A stretch of DNA of 64,000 nucleotides from Acidobacteriota bacterium. GTDB lineage: Bacteria > Acidobacteriota > Polarisedimenticolia > J045. A model generated the notes under the pieces. That model was not told where the DNA came from and searched no databases. It worked only from the letters and a program-made list of their open reading frames with translations. Positions 62,885 to 64,000 of this stretch are shown piece by piece. The first letter of the stretch is position 1. Every line of letters begins with the position of its first letter. Made by a program: the position numbers and the translations under genes. The DNA lies in assembly GCA_030949985.1 (NCBI GenBank), contig JAUZRX010000026.1, positions 1 through 64,000 on the forward strand, read 5' to 3'.

Positions 62885-63652
62885 ATGCCGCAATCGATGA
62901 CGACCCCCGAACAGCCCAACCCGGGGAGCCGAAGCGCCCACTCCCGGCAGGCCAACTGCTTTTCCTGCCAGATCAAGGACCGGACCGAGTGGTGCGCCCT
63001 GAGCGAGGACGAACTGCGCGAGGTCAACCGCTCCAAGGTCTGCAACTCCTACGAGCCGGGACAGGTGATCTTCTACCAGGGAAACCCCTGCCTGGGCATC
63101 CACTGCATCGAAGAAGGCACCGTGGCGCTGCGGAAGTTCGACGAACGGGGCAACACTTTGCTGGCGCGCCTCTTCCACGCGGGCGACACCCTGGGCTACC
63201 TGGCCTACTTCTCGTCCCAGGGCTACAGCGGAACCGCCGAAGCCCTGACGCCGTGCCGGATCTGCTTCGTGGACCGGGCCGCCATCCGCAACCTGCTCGA
63301 GCGCAACCCGGCGCTGGGGGTGCGCTTTCTCGGCCGCATCGCGGACAACCTGCGGGAGGCCGAGGACTCCAAGCTGCGCATCGTCGCCGTTCCCCTCAGG
63401 GCGCGGGTCGCCCATCTGCTGCTCGCCCTGAGGGACCGCTTCGCCACGGTGGCGGAGGACGGCTCGCTGACCATCGAACTGCCGCTCTCGCGGATGGACA
63501 TGGCGGCCATGGTGGGAGCCCGCCCCGAGAGCATTTCCCGGGTGATCCGCCACTTCGAGAACAACGGCATCGCGGCGTTCAACGGTCGCACGGTGAGGAT
63601 TCCCGACCTGGACCTGCTCCTCGACATCTGCGAGGAAGCAGGGCAGCCCTGA
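62885..63652 (+). CDS. CRP/FNR-family transcriptional regulator, FNR-type
   Basis: A 255-residue oxygen-responsive-type regulator. Cysteines Cys25, Cys28 and Cys37 (NCFSCQIKDRTEWC) plus Cys124 near TPCRIC lie where E. coli FNR holds its 4Fe-4S cluster. The effector beta-roll (residues ~55-130), a dimer helix and a winged HTH follow. The recognition helix GARPESISRVIRHFE carries the Glu-Ser-Ile-Ser-Arg that reads TTGAT half-sites. ATG 62885 keeps these features; ATG 62897 is an alternative. It probably controls the divergent cbb3 operon and itself through the two boxes between them. Confidence 0.85.
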   Translation: MPQSMTTPEQPNPGSRSAHSRQANCFSCQIKDRTEWCALSEDELREVNRSKVCNSYEPGQVIFYQGNPCLGIHCIEEGTVALRKFDERGNTLLARLFHAGDTLGYLAYFSSQGYSGTAEALTPCRICFVDRAAIRNLLERNPALGVRFLGRIADNLREAEDSKLRIVAVPLRARVAHLLLALRDRFATVAEDGSLTIELPLSRMDMAAMVGARPESISRVIRHFENNGIAAFNGRTVRIPDLDLLLDICEEAGQP

Positions 63653-63656
63653 CCCC

Positions 63657-64000
63657 GTGCGCACCCCGGGCCCGGCCCGGCTGGGCCTGCTGGCCGCAGC
63701 CCTGCTCTTCTCCACCGGGGGGGCCGCCATCAAGGCCTGCTCCCTGAGCGCCTGGCAGGTGGCTTCCGGCCGCTCGGCCCTGGCCTTCCTGGCCCTGGTC
63801 CTGCTGGTCCCCGCCTCTCGGCGACACTGGACCCGGCCGACCCTGATGGTGGGAGCCGCCTACGCGGCGACGATGATCCTCTACGTGGTGGGCAACAAGC
63901 TGACCACCGCCGCCAACACGATCTTTCTCCAGGCCACCGCCCCCCTGCATGTCCTGCTCCTGGGCCCCTGGCTGCTGGGGGAGCGCAGCCGGCGCCGGGA
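63657..64000 (+). CDS. DMT/EamA-type transporter, N-terminal fragment (runs off right edge)
   Basis: The first ~114 residues of a membrane protein. LGLLAAALLFSTGGAAIKAC, SGRSALAFLALVLLVPA and TMILYVVGNKLTTAANTIFL are the first EamA repeat of drug/metabolite transporters. GTG 63657 lies four bases after the FNR-like stop. The rest is outside the window; substrate unknown. Confidence 0.8.
   Translation, partial: MRTPGPARLGLLAAALLFSTGGAAIKACSLSAWQVASGRSALAFLALVLLVPASRRHWTRPTLMVGAAYAATMILYVVGNKLTTAANTIFLQATAPLHVLLLGPWLLGERSRRR

Overview
The window is about 64 kb of GC-rich (roughly two thirds G+C by eye), densely coded DNA from a Gram-negative bacterium. Evidence for an outer membrane is a TolC-type protein, lipoprotein signal peptides and GT9 heptosyltransferase-like enzymes. 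The respiratory genes (a cbb3 oxidase and an isolated complex I subunit) point to aerobic or microaerobic growth. The mix of a very large RHS protein, TPR/TMTC-like proteins, PilMNOP-like genes and a fused CcoNO resembles deep-branching groups such as Acidobacteriota (Thermoanaerobaculia-like) or Myxococcota. No marker in the window settles the taxonomy. I saw no rRNA, tRNA, CRISPR array, insertion sequence or phage.

Layout. 1-8.7 kb, minus strand: a giant secreted RHS/YD-repeat protein made of two tandem modules and broken by two single-base frameshifts, preceded by a frame-disrupted small secreted protein. 8.9-18.4 kb, plus: ppk1, an M20 peptidase, a cyclopropane-fatty-acid-synthase-like methyltransferase, a geranylgeranyl-reductase-type flavoprotein, an S41 protease and a TPR protein. 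18.4-23.4 kb, minus: one run of mutT-like Nudix, Fe-S PD-(D/E)XK nuclease, RpoH-type sigma factor, membrane protein, solitary nuoB and a MidA/NDUFAF7-type methyltransferase. 23.6-31.8 kb: a small membrane protein, a TMTC-like TPR glycosyltransferase, a GT9 enzyme, a HAD phosphatase, a secreted repeat-like protein, a DUF4126 protein and an amidase lipoprotein. 31.9-39.4 kb: a MerA-like disulfide reductase divergent from a TolC/MFP/RND efflux operon. 39.5-45.6 kb: CoA-binding protein, ferredoxin-NADP reductase, SprA-related protein, membrane protein, YceI, queG and glgA. 45.5-48.0 kb, minus: an orphan PilMN-PilO-GspB/PilP-like operon. 48.2-54.1 kb: methyltransferases, a hybrid histidine kinase, ccoS, a second GT9 enzyme, DUF1820. 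54.1-62.7 kb, minus: a complete cbb3 cytochrome oxidase operon (sensor-like domain, ccoNO fusion, ccoQ, mono-haem ccoP, ccoG, ccoH, SafE-like protein, ccoI). 62.9-63.65 kb, plus: a divergent FNR-type regulator, then a DMT transporter that runs off the edge.

How it works together. The best-supported system is oxygen-responsive respiration. An FNR-like regulator with four candidate Fe-S cysteines and an E-SR recognition helix faces the cbb3 operon across an intergenic region that holds two FNR-type palindromes 22 bp apart. The proximal palindrome sits exactly 41.5 bp upstream of the start point implied by a -10-like hexamer, which is class II activator geometry. The first gene of that operon encodes a lone effector-domain-like protein without a DNA-binding domain, which is the least familiar part of the locus. 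Other points worth a second look are the nuoB-midA pair, the sigma/Fe-S nuclease/Nudix operon, the orphan pilus-platform genes and the concentration of frameshifts in the first 8.7 kb.
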